A DNA stretch of 64,000 nucleotides from Burkholderiales bacterium (GCA_947474755.1 CANJJE010000009.1:1-64000), one strand, 5' to 3'; shown: positions 1 through 9,214, counted from the first letter of the stretch. The notes: generated by a model not told the origin, from the letters alone. Made by a program: numbers and translations.

Positions 1-403
1 GGCGCTGCACCGATTGCAGGCGCTGGCTGAACTGGGCGTGAAGCTGGCGATCGACGATTTCGGCACCGGCTACTCGAGCCTGGCCTACCTCAAGCGCTTT
101 CCGATCGGGCGACTGAAGATCGACCGCAGCTTCATCCAGGGGCTGCCCGAGGACGAGGTGGATGTCGGGATCGTCAATGCCATCGTGAACCTGGGCAAGG
201 CCCTTCACCTGGACATGGTGGCCGAGGGTGTCGAAACCGAAGCGCAGCGCTTGTTCATGCTGAAGGCCGGGTGTACCCAGTACCAGGGTGGGCTGTGCGC
301 CCCGGCCCTCGATGCCTTGTCCTTCGATGCGCTGATTGATCGCGGGCCCGACTTCGAGCAGGACCTGCCCGACACCGGGGACTGGATCGAGAGCGGTTCC
401 TGA
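1..403 (+). CDS. EAL-domain cyclic-di-GMP phosphodiesterase, C-terminal part (5' end outside window)
   Basis: The reading frame is open from the first bases, so only the last ~133 residues are seen. They match the second half of an EAL domain: DDFGTGYSS, then a KIDRSF motif about 25 residues later, then the EGVET motif carrying a catalytic glutamate. These domains hydrolyse cyclic di-GMP to pGpG in the cytoplasm. The closing GC...QG segment is present, but the residues after it (QGGLCAPAL) depart from the usual QGYLF-type ending. Whether GGDEF, PAS or membrane domains precede it cannot be known from this window. No terminator is visible before the convergent gene 42 bases away. Confidence 0.85.
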   Translation, partial: ALHRLQALAELGVKLAIDDFGTGYSSLAYLKRFPIGRLKIDRSFIQGLPEDEVDVGIVNAIVNLGKALHLDMVAEGVETEAQRLFMLKAGCTQYQGGLCAPALDALSFDALIDRGPDFEQDLPDTGDWIESGS

Positions 404-445
404 TCGCCGATGTTGCGGTTCAGGTGACCATGCCTCGCCGCCGGG

Positions 446-916
446 TCAGAGGAACCGCTCCAGCAGCCGGCGCGACCGCCGGTCCAGCGCCCGGCGATTG
501 CGCACGATGAACTGAATCCCGTGGCTGTCTGTGATCCACAGCGAGCCTTCGCTCAGACGCCGGATGTCTTCCTCGCCTTTCAGCACGAAGCGGGTGGTCC
601 CGCGGTCGGTATCGACCTGCCAGATGCTAGGGGTTGAAAACGTCGACACCGAGACGATGCGGCGTATCACCGGTGTGAACTCGCGGCTGAGCAGATCCTC
701 GGTGATCAGCGTGCGCAGGGGCGAGGGCAGCTTGTCGAGGGCGTCGACCCAGGCGACTTCGCGGCCATCGCCATCGACCAGCGACAGCCCCTCGTTCGGC
801 GCTGCGATCGGAAAGGCCCGCACCGGCACCACACCCTGATGACGTGTGCCGTCGGCAGTGGTGAGCACCAGCCAGCCGTGGGCGTCTCGCTCCAATTGAA
901 AAGGCGCGTCGTTCAT
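446..916 (-). CDS. DUF1854 family protein of the cyanophycin locus
   Basis: A 156-residue protein matching the DUF1854 family, with no signal peptide or membrane segment and a very basic C-terminus (RRALDRRSRRLLERF). The start is fixed by its ATG, which overlaps the TGA of the upstream ABC exporter gene (ATGA at 913-916), so the two are translationally coupled. The family is known from repeated occurrence beside an ABC exporter and cphA in Burkholderiales. Its biochemical role is, to my knowledge, not established. A cytoplasmic partner or regulator of the exporter is inference from the tight coupling only. Confidence 0.8.
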   Translation of the reverse strand: MNDAPFQLERDAHGWLVLTTADGTRHQGVVPVRAFPIAAPNEGLSLVDGDGREVAWVDALDKLPSPLRTLITEDLLSREFTPVIRRIVSVSTFSTPSIWQVDTDRGTTRFVLKGEEDIRRLSEGSLWITDSHGIQFIVRNRRALDRRSRRLLERFL

Positions 917-3279
917 GCGGGCAAGTCGCTGTGACTGGACGCCCCGGCCGCTGCTGCCGATGGGGGCGTCTCGGTCGAGCTGCCGTGGCCCACCCAATCA
1001 GCAGTGACAGCCTGGCGCGCCTGTGCCTCATGCAGCCGCCAATAGGCGCCGCGCCGTGCCATCAGCTCATCGTGTGGCCCGACCTCGACGATCTGGCCAC
1101 GGTCCATCACGACGAGCCGATCGGCCTTGCGCAAGGTGGACAGCCGGTGCGCTATGGCGATCGTCGTGCGGCCCTGCACCAGATTGTCGAGCGCGTTCTG
1201 GATTTCCTTTTCGGTCTCGGTGTCCACTGACGAGGTCGCCTCGTCGAGGATCAGGATGCACGGATCGATCAGCAGTGCGCGCGCGATGCTGATGCGCTGA
1301 CGCTCGCCGCCGGAGAGGCCCTGACCGCGCTCGCCGACCAGCGAGTCGTAGCCCTGCGGCAGCCGCAGGATGAACTCGTGCGCATGCGCGGCGCGTGCCG
1401 CGGCCACGATGTCTTCCCGACTGGCGTCGGGGCGGCCATAGGCAATGTTCTCGGCAATGGTTCCGAAGAACAGGAACGGCTCCTGCAGCACCAGGCCGAT
1501 GTGGCGGCGGTAGTCGGCCACGCCGTAGCGCCGGATGTCGATGCCATCAACCTTGATGGCACCGTCGGACACGTCGTAGAAGCGGCAGATCAGGTTGACC
1601 AGCGTGCTCTTGCCCGAGCCGCTGTGGCCGACCAGGCCGATCATCTCCCCGGCCTGGATGTCCAGCTCCAGCCCGCGGATCACTGATCGGTTGCCGTAGC
1701 GAAAGCCGATGCCGGCGAGTTCGATGCGGCCCAGTGGCTGGGTCAGCTTCACCGGCGTCGCCGGCTCTGGCACGTTCGACACATGGTCGAGGATGTCGAA
1801 GATGCGCTTGGCGCCCGCGGCGGCCTTCTGTGTCACCGAGACGATGCGGCTCATCGAGTCGAGCCGACCGTAGAAGCGGCCGATGTACGCGATGAAGGCA
1901 GTCAGCACGCCCACGGTGATCTGGTGCTTCGACACCTGCCAGATGCCGAAGGCCCAGACCACCAGCAAACCGATCTCGGTCAGCAGTGACACCGTCGGGG
2001 TGAACAGGGACCAGGTCTTGTTCAGCCGATCGTTGACCTGCAGGTTGCTCTGGTTGGCGGCCTTGAAGCGCTGGGCTTCGCGGCCTTCCTGGGCGAAGGC
2101 CTTGACGACGCGGATACCGGGAATCGTGTCGGCCAGCACATTGGTCACTTCCGACCAGACCCGATCGATCTTCTCGAAGCCGGTGCGCAAGCGGTCGCGC
2201 ACCGTGTGGATCATCCAGCCGATGAAGGGCAGCGGCAGCAGCGTGACCACTGCCAGCCAGGGATTGATCGAAAAGAGGATGACCGCGGTCATCACGATCA
2301 TCAGTACGTCGGTGGCGAAATCGAGCGCATGCAACGACAGGAAGACGCAGATGCGATCAGTTTCGCTGCCGATGCGCGCCATCAGATCACCGGTGCGCTT
2401 GCCGCCGAAATAGTCGAGCGACAACTGCAGCAGGTGCTCAAAAGTCGCGGTGCGCAGGTCGGCACCGATGCGTTCACTGACCAGCGCCAGCAGATAGGTG
2501 CGCGCCCAGCCCAGTCCCCAGGCCAGCAGCGCGGCCAGCAGCAGTCCGCCCAGGTACAGCGCGACGTGCATGGGATCGATCTGTTGGCCGTTCTGGAACG
2601 GGATCAGGATGTCGTCCATCAGCGGAATCGCCAGGTACGGCGGCACCAGCGTCGCTGCGGTCGATGCCAGCGTCAGTCCGAATCCGGCCGCAAGCGGCTT
2701 CCGATAGGGGCGAGCGAAGCGCCACAGGCGCAGCAGCACCCAGGTCGACGGCACCGCCTGCACCTCTCGGCTGCACACGGGGCAGTCGTCGCTGTCGGGC
2801 GGCAGCGGCGCCTTGCACGACGGACACAGTCCGATGTCGCCCATGGACGGGCCACCCATGGACGGGCCGCCCAACGCCAGGCGGCGTTGCTGCTGCATTT
2901 CAAACAGGGCCACCAGACGCAGCGCGTAGACGTTTTGCGCCAGCGTGAAGCGCCAGACGGCCAGCCGACGGTGCTCGTCATGCAGCGACAGCGTGCCCAC
3001 CCCGCCGTGGTCGCTGTGCCGCAGTTGCAGTCGTTGGGCGGCCGCTTCGTCCAGTCGCCAGCCATGCCAGGACGCCTGGCTGGTATCTGCCCCTGGCTGA
3101 AGCGCCAGCAGTCGGCGATCCGTCAGCACCAGCTGCCCATCGCCGTAGTGCAGTTGCGGGGACAAGTCAACCAGCAGCGTTCCGAGTGCGTTCTCGTCGG
3201 ACTCGAGCGGCGCGACCACCGGGTTCACGGTGTCGGGCAACGCAGGAGCATGGACTTGAATTGGATGGGAATGCTGCAT
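913..3279 (-). CDS. ABC exporter (fused membrane and ATPase domains) of the cyanophycin locus
   Basis: A 788-residue half-transporter. Residues ~1-145 form a soluble domain with a repeated beta pattern (LVLTDRRLLAL and similar) resembling bacterial PH-like domains. A zinc ribbon of two CxxC pairs (CPSC, CPVC) lies near 150-170. A six-helix ABC exporter domain follows, then an ATPase with Walker A GHSGSGKST near 550, signature LSGGERQR near 656 and Walker B LILDEATSSVD near 678. I chose the ATG at 3279 because longer versions run into the divergent synthetase gene. It is coupled to the DUF1854 gene. The substrate is unknown; a link to cyanophycin metabolism rests on conserved neighbourhood. 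A short in-frame repeat (GGPSM twice) precedes the zinc ribbon. Confidence 0.85.
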   Translation of the reverse strand: MQHSHPIQVHAPALPDTVNPVVAPLESDENALGTLLVDLSPQLHYGDGQLVLTDRRLLALQPGADTSQASWHGWRLDEAAAQRLQLRHSDHGGVGTLSLHDEHRRLAVWRFTLAQNVYALRLVALFEMQQQRRLALGGPSMGGPSMGDIGLCPSCKAPLPPDSDDCPVCSREVQAVPSTWVLLRLWRFARPYRKPLAAGFGLTLASTAATLVPPYLAIPLMDDILIPFQNGQQIDPMHVALYLGGLLLAALLAWGLGWARTYLLALVSERIGADLRTATFEHLLQLSLDYFGGKRTGDLMARIGSETDRICVFLSLHALDFATDVLMIVMTAVILFSINPWLAVVTLLPLPFIGWMIHTVRDRLRTGFEKIDRVWSEVTNVLADTIPGIRVVKAFAQEGREAQRFKAANQSNLQVNDRLNKTWSLFTPTVSLLTEIGLLVVWAFGIWQVSKHQITVGVLTAFIAYIGRFYGRLDSMSRIVSVTQKAAAGAKRIFDILDHVSNVPEPATPVKLTQPLGRIELAGIGFRYGNRSVIRGLELDIQAGEMIGLVGHSGSGKSTLVNLICRFYDVSDGAIKVDGIDIRRYGVADYRRHIGLVLQEPFLFFGTIAENIAYGRPDASREDIVAAARAAHAHEFILRLPQGYDSLVGERGQGLSGGERQRISIARALLIDPCILILDEATSSVDTETEKEIQNALDNLVQGRTTIAIAHRLSTLRKADRLVVMDRGQIVEVGPHDELMARRGAYWRLHEAQARQAVTADWVGHGSSTETPPSAAAAGASSHSDLPA

Positions 3280-3377
3280 GTGAAGCTTGCGTCGCCGACG
3301 GAACGGATGCCATTGCCATCGAACAGGGCCCGCGATTCTCGCCGAGTGGCCCGCCTTGAGAACACCGTCCCCAAAAC
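3280..3377. promoter_or_regulatory. Divergent promoter region of the cyanophycin locus
   Basis: 98 bases separate the start codons of the ABC exporter (minus) and the first synthetase gene (plus), so promoters for both must lie here or within the coding ends. I found no convincing -10/-35 pair. No strong Shine-Dalgarno sequence precedes either ATG. Shared control of storage polymer synthesis and the exporter is an inference from the geometry. Confidence 0.4.
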
Positions 3378-5684
3378 ATGAAGACATTCGAAGACATACG
3401 CCTGCTGCGCATCAGCTACCTGCGCGGCCCAAACATCTGGACCTACCGCCCTGCGCTGGAAACCTGGCTCGACCTGGGGGAGCTGGAAGACCATCCCAGC
3501 CATATGCTGCCCGGTTTCAACGAGCGGTTGGTCGCGCAGCTGCCGGCTCTGGTCGAGCATCACTGCGGTGTCGGCGAGCGTGGTGGCTTCCTTGAACGGC
3601 TTCAATCGGGCACCTGGGCCGGCCACGTGCTGGAGCATGTGGTCATCGAATTGCTGAACCTGGCGGGCATGCCCACCGGCTTCGGCCAGACCCGAAGCAC
3701 ATCCCGGCGCGGCGTCTATCGCATGGTGTTCCGAGCCCGCGACGAGCATGTGGCCCGCACGGCGCTGGCTGCGGGTCACCGGTTGGTGATGTCCATGATC
3801 AACGACGTCGCCTTTGATCTGGGCGCTGCTGTCGAGCAGATCCGCGGAAAAATAGACGACTGCTACTTTGGCCCCAGCACGGCCAGCATCGTCGCGGCGG
3901 CGACCGAACGCGGCATCCCACACATCCGTTTGAACGTCGGCAATCTGGTGCAACTGGGCCACGGTGCGCGGCAACGCCGCATCTGGACGGCCGAGACCGA
4001 GGACACCAGCGCGATCGCTGAAGGCATTGCAGCCGACAAGGATCTGACCAAGACACTGCTGAGTTCCTGCGGCGTGCCGGTGCCCGAGGGTGAGGTGGTG
4101 TCCAGCGCTGCCGCTGCCTGGGAAGCCGCTCAGGAGCTCGGGCTGCCGGTGGTTGTCAAGCCCACCGACGGCAACCATGGCCGCGGCGTCACGCTCGACC
4201 TGAAGACCCGGGAGGATGTCGAGGCCGCCTACGCTGTGGCCGAGCCTGAAGGCAGCGAGGTCATCGTCGAGCGTTACATCCGCGGCCATGAACACCGCCT
4301 TCTGGTGGTCGGTGGCAAGGTGGTGGCCGCGGCACGCGGCGAGTCAGCCTTCGTCACCGGTGACGGCCAGTCCAGCGTGCGCGACCTGATCGACACTCAG
4401 ATCAACTGCGACCCGCGTCGTGGCATGACCGAGGACCATCCACTCAGCCTGATCGATCTGACCACCGATGGTGCGGTCCTGCTCGATCTGCAGCGCCAGG
4501 GGCTGACCCCGACAGACGTGCCTGCTCCCGGTCGCCGCGTGCTGATCCAGCGCAATGGCAATGTCTCGATCGATTGCACCGATGAGGTACACCCCGAAGT
4601 CGCGTTCCAGGTGGCACTGGCCGCCCGCGTGGTCGGGCTCGACATCGCAGGCGTCGACGTGGTGGCGGAAGACATCTCGAAGCCGCTGCACCTGCAAGGC
4701 GGTGCGGTGGTCGAGGTCAATGCCGGGCCGGGGCTGCTGATGCATCTCAAGCCTGCGGAAGGCACACCACGGCCAGTCGGGCGGGCCATCGTCGACCATC
4801 TTTTTCCCGAAGACGAAGCCGATGGCAAGAGCGGGCGCATCGACATCATCGGCATCGCTGGCTCGGTCGGCACACACACGATGGCCAGGCTGCTCGCCTG
4901 GTTGCTGCACCTGAGCGGCCGCCGCGTCGGCCTGGCCTGCCGCGACGGCTTGTTCCTCGGCAGTCGCCAGATCGACCGCAGCGACGGCGCGCGCTGGGAA
5001 GCCGGTCACCGGCTGCTGATGAATCGAAGTGTCGACGCCGTGGTGATCGAGAACGGCGCCCCGTCAGTGTTGAGTGACGGACTGGCCTACGACCGTTGCC
5101 ATGTCGGCATGGTCACCGACCTGATGCTGGCCCCGCATGAGGCGGCCGTGTTGGCGACCCACGATGTCCATGGGTCGGAGCAGTTGGCCAAGGTTCTGCG
5201 CACCCAGGTGGATGTGGTCACGGCCAGCGGCGTCGCGGTGCTGAATGCCGACGACCCGCGAATCGCCGACATGGCCTCGCTGTGCGACGGCGAAGTCATT
5301 CTTTATGCCCGCGACAGCGGCAATGAGGCGTTGATGGCCCAGCGCGCCGCTGGCGGGCGCAGCGTTTTCATGCGCGATGGCTGGGCCGTACTGGCAGCGG
5401 GATCGGCGGAAACGGTGTGTGTGAACGTTGAACATGCCAGCCGCCGGTTCACTTCGACGCCACACGCGGTGATGCCAGTCGCCGATCCGGCTGACGTACT
5501 TCTGGCCTCGATCGCCAGCGCCTGGGCCATGGGCATCTCGCCTGAACTGATGGCAGCGGGCATCGAGACCTTTCCAGTCGCGGTGACCACTGGCGTGATC
5601 GCCGCAGTACAGGCGACGCTCGATGCGGCTTCGGCTGCCGAGCCAGTCACCTCCCTCACCGAGCCACTGCTGGCCTCGGCCTGA
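3378..5684 (+). CDS. Cyanophycin synthetase-like protein with degenerate ligase domain (CphA')
   Basis: A 768-residue homologue of cyanophycin synthetase, which extends the Asp backbone through an ATP-grasp domain and adds Arg side chains through a Mur-ligase-like domain. The N-terminal and ATP-grasp parts look intact: GPSTASIVAAA, DKDLTKTLL, and KPTDGNHGRGV near 260-270. The ligase part is not. At residues 495-501 the expected GTNGKTT nucleotide loop reads GSVGTHT, the ETARGG motif reads ENGAPS, and the final Mur domain is missing, making it ~90 residues shorter than its neighbour. It may make or extend only one bond type, work on preformed beta-Asp-Arg dipeptides as CphA2 does in cyanobacteria, or be a partner subunit. 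It is probably co-transcribed with the downstream cphA, 45 bases away. Confidence 0.88.
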   Translation: MKTFEDIRLLRISYLRGPNIWTYRPALETWLDLGELEDHPSHMLPGFNERLVAQLPALVEHHCGVGERGGFLERLQSGTWAGHVLEHVVIELLNLAGMPTGFGQTRSTSRRGVYRMVFRARDEHVARTALAAGHRLVMSMINDVAFDLGAAVEQIRGKIDDCYFGPSTASIVAAATERGIPHIRLNVGNLVQLGHGARQRRIWTAETEDTSAIAEGIAADKDLTKTLLSSCGVPVPEGEVVSSAAAAWEAAQELGLPVVVKPTDGNHGRGVTLDLKTREDVEAAYAVAEPEGSEVIVERYIRGHEHRLLVVGGKVVAAARGESAFVTGDGQSSVRDLIDTQINCDPRRGMTEDHPLSLIDLTTDGAVLLDLQRQGLTPTDVPAPGRRVLIQRNGNVSIDCTDEVHPEVAFQVALAARVVGLDIAGVDVVAEDISKPLHLQGGAVVEVNAGPGLLMHLKPAEGTPRPVGRAIVDHLFPEDEADGKSGRIDIIGIAGSVGTHTMARLLAWLLHLSGRRVGLACRDGLFLGSRQIDRSDGARWEAGHRLLMNRSVDAVVIENGAPSVLSDGLAYDRCHVGMVTDLMLAPHEAAVLATHDVHGSEQLAKVLRTQVDVVTASGVAVLNADDPRIADMASLCDGEVILYARDSGNEALMAQRAAGGRSVFMRDGWAVLAAGSAETVCVNVEHASRRFTSTPHAVMPVADPADVLLASIASAWAMGISPELMAAGIETFPVAVTTGVIAAVQATLDAASAAEPVTSLTEPLLASA

Positions 5685-5729
5685 TGCACTTTTGCGCCTG
5701 ACCGATGCGTCGGGCAGAAAGAACTCTCG

Positions 5730-8297
5730 ATGAAAGTCACCCGTGTCCGCGCCTTGCGCGGCCCGAACCTCTGGACTCGCCATACCGCGATCGAGGCCGT
5801 CGTCTCCTGCGCCGCACCGGAGTGCGTGCTGGAAAACATCAGCGGATTCGAAGCCCGCGTGCGTTCGCTGTTCCCGGCGATCGGCGCCTTGCATGCGGCG
5901 AGCCAGCAGCAGCCCAAGTCACTGGCGCATGTGCTGGAGTCTGCCGCGCTGGCGCTGCAGGCGCAGGCAGGTTGCCCGGTGACCTTCAGCCGTACGTCAG
6001 CTACCGTCGACCCCGGGATCTATCAGGTGGTGGTCGAGTACAGCGAAGAGGCGGTCGGGCGACAGGCCTTCGAACTGGCACAGGCACTGGTCAAGGCAGC
6101 GGTGCACAACCGGCCGTTCGATGTTGACGCGGCCATCAAGCAGTTGCAGGACACCCATGAAGACGTGCGCCTTGGACCGAGCACCGGTGCCATCGTCGAT
6201 GCCGCCGCGGCGCGCGGTATCCCCTGGCGGCGCCTCACCCAAGGCAGTCTGGTTCAATTCGGATGGGGCTCGCGCCAGCGCCGCATCCAGGCTGCCGAGG
6301 TCGACGCCACCAGCGCGGTGGCCGAATCCATTGCACAGGACAAGGACCTGACCAAGAAGCTGCTGCTCGCCGCTGGCGTGCCGGTGCCGTATGGACGACC
6401 GGTGTCCGATGTCGACGAGGCTTGGGCAGTGGCTTGCGAAATCGGTCTGCCGGTTGTCGTCAAGCCGCAGGATGGCAACCAGGGCAAGGGCGTCACCGTC
6501 AACATCGTGAACCGCGAGCACCTGGAGATCGCCTACCGTACGGCCGCTGAGATCGGCAATGTGATGGTCGAGCGATTCCTGCCGGGCAGCGACTACCGGC
6601 TGCTGGTCGTGGGCGACCGCATGGTGGCCGCTGCCCGGCGCGATCCGCCACAGGTACTGGGCGATGGCGAGCACACAGTGCGGCAGCTGGTCGACCGGGT
6701 CAATGCCGACCCGAAACGCAGCGACGGGCATTCCACCTCGCTGACCAAGATCCGCTTCGACGACATCGCGGTCGCTCGCCTGGGCGAGCAGGGCCTGACC
6801 CCCGAGTCGGTGCCCGCCAAGGGTCGCCGCGTCGTGTTGCGCAACAACGCCAATCTCAGCACCGGTGGCACCGCCACCGACGTCACCGACAGCGTGCACC
6901 CGGAACTGGCGGCGCGCGCGGTGACTGCAGCGCAGACGATCGGACTGCACATCTGCGGCGTCGATGTGGTGTGCGAGAGTGTGCTGCGTCCGCTGGAAGA
7001 GCAAGGCGGTGGCGTGGTCGAGGTGAATGCCGCGCCGGGCCTGCGCATGCACCTGACGCCGTCATATGGCAAGGGCCGGCCGGTCGGCGAGGCCATGATC
7101 GCCAAGCTTTACGCGCACGGTGAGGACGGCCGGATTCCGGTGGTGGCGGTGACCGGAACGAACGGCAAGACGACGACGGCCAGATTGATCGCGCACCTGT
7201 TTTCGACCAGCGGTCTGCGCGTTGGCATGACCAATACCGACGGCGTCTACGTCGAGGGTCGGCAAATCGACAGCGGCGACTGCAGCGGCCCGAAGAGCGC
7301 ACGCAATGTACTGATGCACCCCGACGTCGACGCGGCAGTGTTCGAGACCGCGCGTGGCGGTGTGTTGCGAGAAGGGCTCGGTTTCGACCGCTGCCAGGTG
7401 GCGGTCGTCACCAACATCGGCAGCGGCGACCACCTCGGTCTGAACTACATCACTACCGTCGAAGACCTTGCCGTACTGAAGCGGGTGATCGTGCAGAACG
7501 TGGCGAGTACCGGCTACGCAGTGCTCAACGCCATCGACCCGAACGTGGTCGCGATGGCCGCCAACTGTCCTGGCGAGGTCATCTTCTTCGCTGCCGATCG
7601 CCAGCATCCCGTCATGGTGGCGCACCGCGCGCAGGGCCACCGCACGGTCTGCGTCGAAGGCGAATGGCTGGTCGCGTCGCAGGGTGCCTGGCGCGAGCGC
7701 GTGGCCTTGCGTGACGTGCCGCTGACGCGCAATGGCGCGATCCGCTTCCAGGTCGAGAACGTGATGGCCGCGATGGCCGCTGCCTGGGGCGCAGGATTGG
7801 CCTGGGATGTGGTGCGACGCGGGCTGGCCAGCTTCTCAGGTGACAGCGATAACGTGCCGGGCCGTTTCAACGTGATGAGCTATCGCGGCGCCACCGTCAT
7901 TGCCGACTACGGCCACAACCCTGATGCCATGCGGGCACTGGTCTCGGCCGTCGAGGCTCTGCCGGCGCAGCGACGCTCGGTGGTCATCAGCGGTGCCGGC
8001 GACCGGCGCGACGAGGACATCCGCGAGCAGACGCAGATCCTCGGCGATGCCTTCGATGACGTGCTGCTATATCAGGATGCCTGCCAGCGAGGGCGTTCCG
8101 ATGGCGAGGTGATCCGCCTGCTGCGCGAGGGACTGGAAGGCGCGAAGCGGACGCGGCGGATCGAGGACATTCGCGGCGAATTCGTCGCCATCGACCGTGC
8201 GCTTGATCGCCTGGAGCCTGGCGATCTGTGTCTGGTGCTGGTCGATCAGGTCGATGAAGCGCTGGCTCACTTGTCCAAGAAGGTCGCCGCCGCCTGA
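5730..8297 (+). CDS. cphA: Cyanophycin synthetase
   Basis: An 855-residue enzyme that polymerises L-aspartate and L-arginine into the insoluble nitrogen and carbon reserve cyanophycin, using ATP. It has the N-terminal domain, an ATP-grasp domain (DKDLTKKLL, then KPQDGNQGKGV) and a complete Mur-ligase-like domain with the nucleotide loop GTNGKT at residues 476-481, ETARGGVLREGL and DYGHNPDAM. All sites lost in the upstream paralogue are present, so this is the fully competent copy. The start ATG at 5730 follows a weak purine-rich stretch. Its 3' end overlaps the convergent exporter gene by 31 bases. No cyanophycinase gene is visible in this window. Confidence 0.95.
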   Translation: MKVTRVRALRGPNLWTRHTAIEAVVSCAAPECVLENISGFEARVRSLFPAIGALHAASQQQPKSLAHVLESAALALQAQAGCPVTFSRTSATVDPGIYQVVVEYSEEAVGRQAFELAQALVKAAVHNRPFDVDAAIKQLQDTHEDVRLGPSTGAIVDAAAARGIPWRRLTQGSLVQFGWGSRQRRIQAAEVDATSAVAESIAQDKDLTKKLLLAAGVPVPYGRPVSDVDEAWAVACEIGLPVVVKPQDGNQGKGVTVNIVNREHLEIAYRTAAEIGNVMVERFLPGSDYRLLVVGDRMVAAARRDPPQVLGDGEHTVRQLVDRVNADPKRSDGHSTSLTKIRFDDIAVARLGEQGLTPESVPAKGRRVVLRNNANLSTGGTATDVTDSVHPELAARAVTAAQTIGLHICGVDVVCESVLRPLEEQGGGVVEVNAAPGLRMHLTPSYGKGRPVGEAMIAKLYAHGEDGRIPVVAVTGTNGKTTTARLIAHLFSTSGLRVGMTNTDGVYVEGRQIDSGDCSGPKSARNVLMHPDVDAAVFETARGGVLREGLGFDRCQVAVVTNIGSGDHLGLNYITTVEDLAVLKRVIVQNVASTGYAVLNAIDPNVVAMAANCPGEVIFFAADRQHPVMVAHRAQGHRTVCVEGEWLVASQGAWRERVALRDVPLTRNGAIRFQVENVMAAMAAAWGAGLAWDVVRRGLASFSGDSDNVPGRFNVMSYRGATVIADYGHNPDAMRALVSAVEALPAQRRSVVISGAGDRRDEDIREQTQILGDAFDDVLLYQDACQRGRSDGEVIRLLREGLEGAKRTRRIEDIRGEFVAIDRALDRLEPGDLCLVLVDQVDEALAHLSKKVAAA

Positions 8298-9214
8298 CCC
8301 CGCCGACCAGCGGGTGATGCAGGCCTGAGGGCACCGCCGAACTGATTGACCAGCAGGCCGGCCAGAACGAGAGCCACCCCAGACCACTGTGCAGCGTTGA
8401 GGCGCTCGGACAGGAAGAACGAACCGGCCCACAGACCGACCACCGGGACCAGCAGTGAAAACGGCGCGATGCGGCCAGCCGGGTGGCGCTGCAGCAGTCG
8501 CATCCACAACGAGTACCCGACCAGTGTGGCCAGCAGCGAGAGGTAAGCCACGGCAGCCCACTCGCGCACACCCATCCCAGTCACCGAGTGCCAACTCGCC
8601 GCTGCGCCGTCGAACGCGATCGCCATCGCGAGGAACGGCAACACCGACATGGCGCTGCTCCAGACGATGAAATGGAAGGGGTCGATCGACGCTGCGCCGC
8701 GCCCCATCCAACGCACGAGCAGATTCGACCCCGCCCATGACAAGGCGGCCGCCAAAGTCAGTGCGAAGCCCAGCAACGTCATTTCTCGCGGACCGTTGCC
8801 ATGGTTTGCGGCAATCAGCGCGAGTCCTGCCGAGGCGATCAGCAGTCCCATGCCGTGATGAAAGCGGGCTCTTTCGCCAAGTACCGGAACGGCGAGCAGC
8901 ACCGTGAACAGCACCTGCGCTTGCAGAACGGTCGAGGCCAGCCCGGAAGGCATGCCGAAATGCAGTGCGGTGAACAGCAGCCCGAATTGCCCGACTCCTT
9001 GGAGCACACCGTAGCTCACGATGAAGTACCAGGAGGTGCGTGGTCGTGGAACGACCCACAGCAGCGGCAGCGAGGCCACCGCGAAGCGCAAGGCGCCGAG
9101 CATCATCGGGCTCACTGCAGCCAGCGCCCACTTCATCACGACGAAATTCAGTCCCCAGATGATCACGACCGTGAGCGCGGAGAACAGGTCTCCCCGCGAC
9201 AGGCTGCGGCTCAT
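8267..9214 (-). CDS. eamA: EamA-family exporter, likely O-acetylserine/cysteine exporter
   Basis: A 315-residue inner-membrane protein with two EamA repeats and about ten hydrophobic segments (drug/metabolite transporter superfamily). Several blocks agree closely with E. coli EamA (YdeD) as I remember it: WGLNFVVMKWAL near 20-31, FGMPSGLASTVLQAQ, and APFSLLVPVVGL followed by a SERL motif. This supports export of cysteine-pathway metabolites, but paralogues with other substrates are common, so specificity is inferred. The ATG shares one base with the TGA of the upstream hydrolase gene (9212-9216), so it is the last gene of a coupled minus-strand run. Confidence 0.75.
   Translation of the reverse strand: MSRSLSRGDLFSALTVVIIWGLNFVVMKWALAAVSPMMLGALRFAVASLPLLWVVPRPRTSWYFIVSYGVLQGVGQFGLLFTALHFGMPSGLASTVLQAQVLFTVLLAVPVLGERARFHHGMGLLIASAGLALIAANHGNGPREMTLLGFALTLAAALSWAGSNLLVRWMGRGAASIDPFHFIVWSSAMSVLPFLAMAIAFDGAAASWHSVTGMGVREWAAVAYLSLLATLVGYSLWMRLLQRHPAGRIAPFSLLVPVVGLWAGSFFLSERLNAAQWSGVALVLAGLLVNQFGGALRPASPAGRRGQAAATFLDK

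Noticed and set aside
3340-3362. Sigma-54 promoter in front of cphA' (GTGGCCCGCCTTGAG)
   Set aside because: The GG is present, but the essential GC at the -12 position is missing at the required distance.
2206-3381. Long plus-strand open frame (391 codons) opposite the ABC exporter
   Set aside because: Low-complexity, Gln/Arg/His-rich translation typical of the antisense frame of a GC-rich gene; the minus-strand gene has clear domains.
446-8297. Horizontally acquired island carrying the cyanophycin genes
   Set aside because: Base composition and codon use look like the rest of the window, and there is no tRNA, integrase or direct repeat at the edges.
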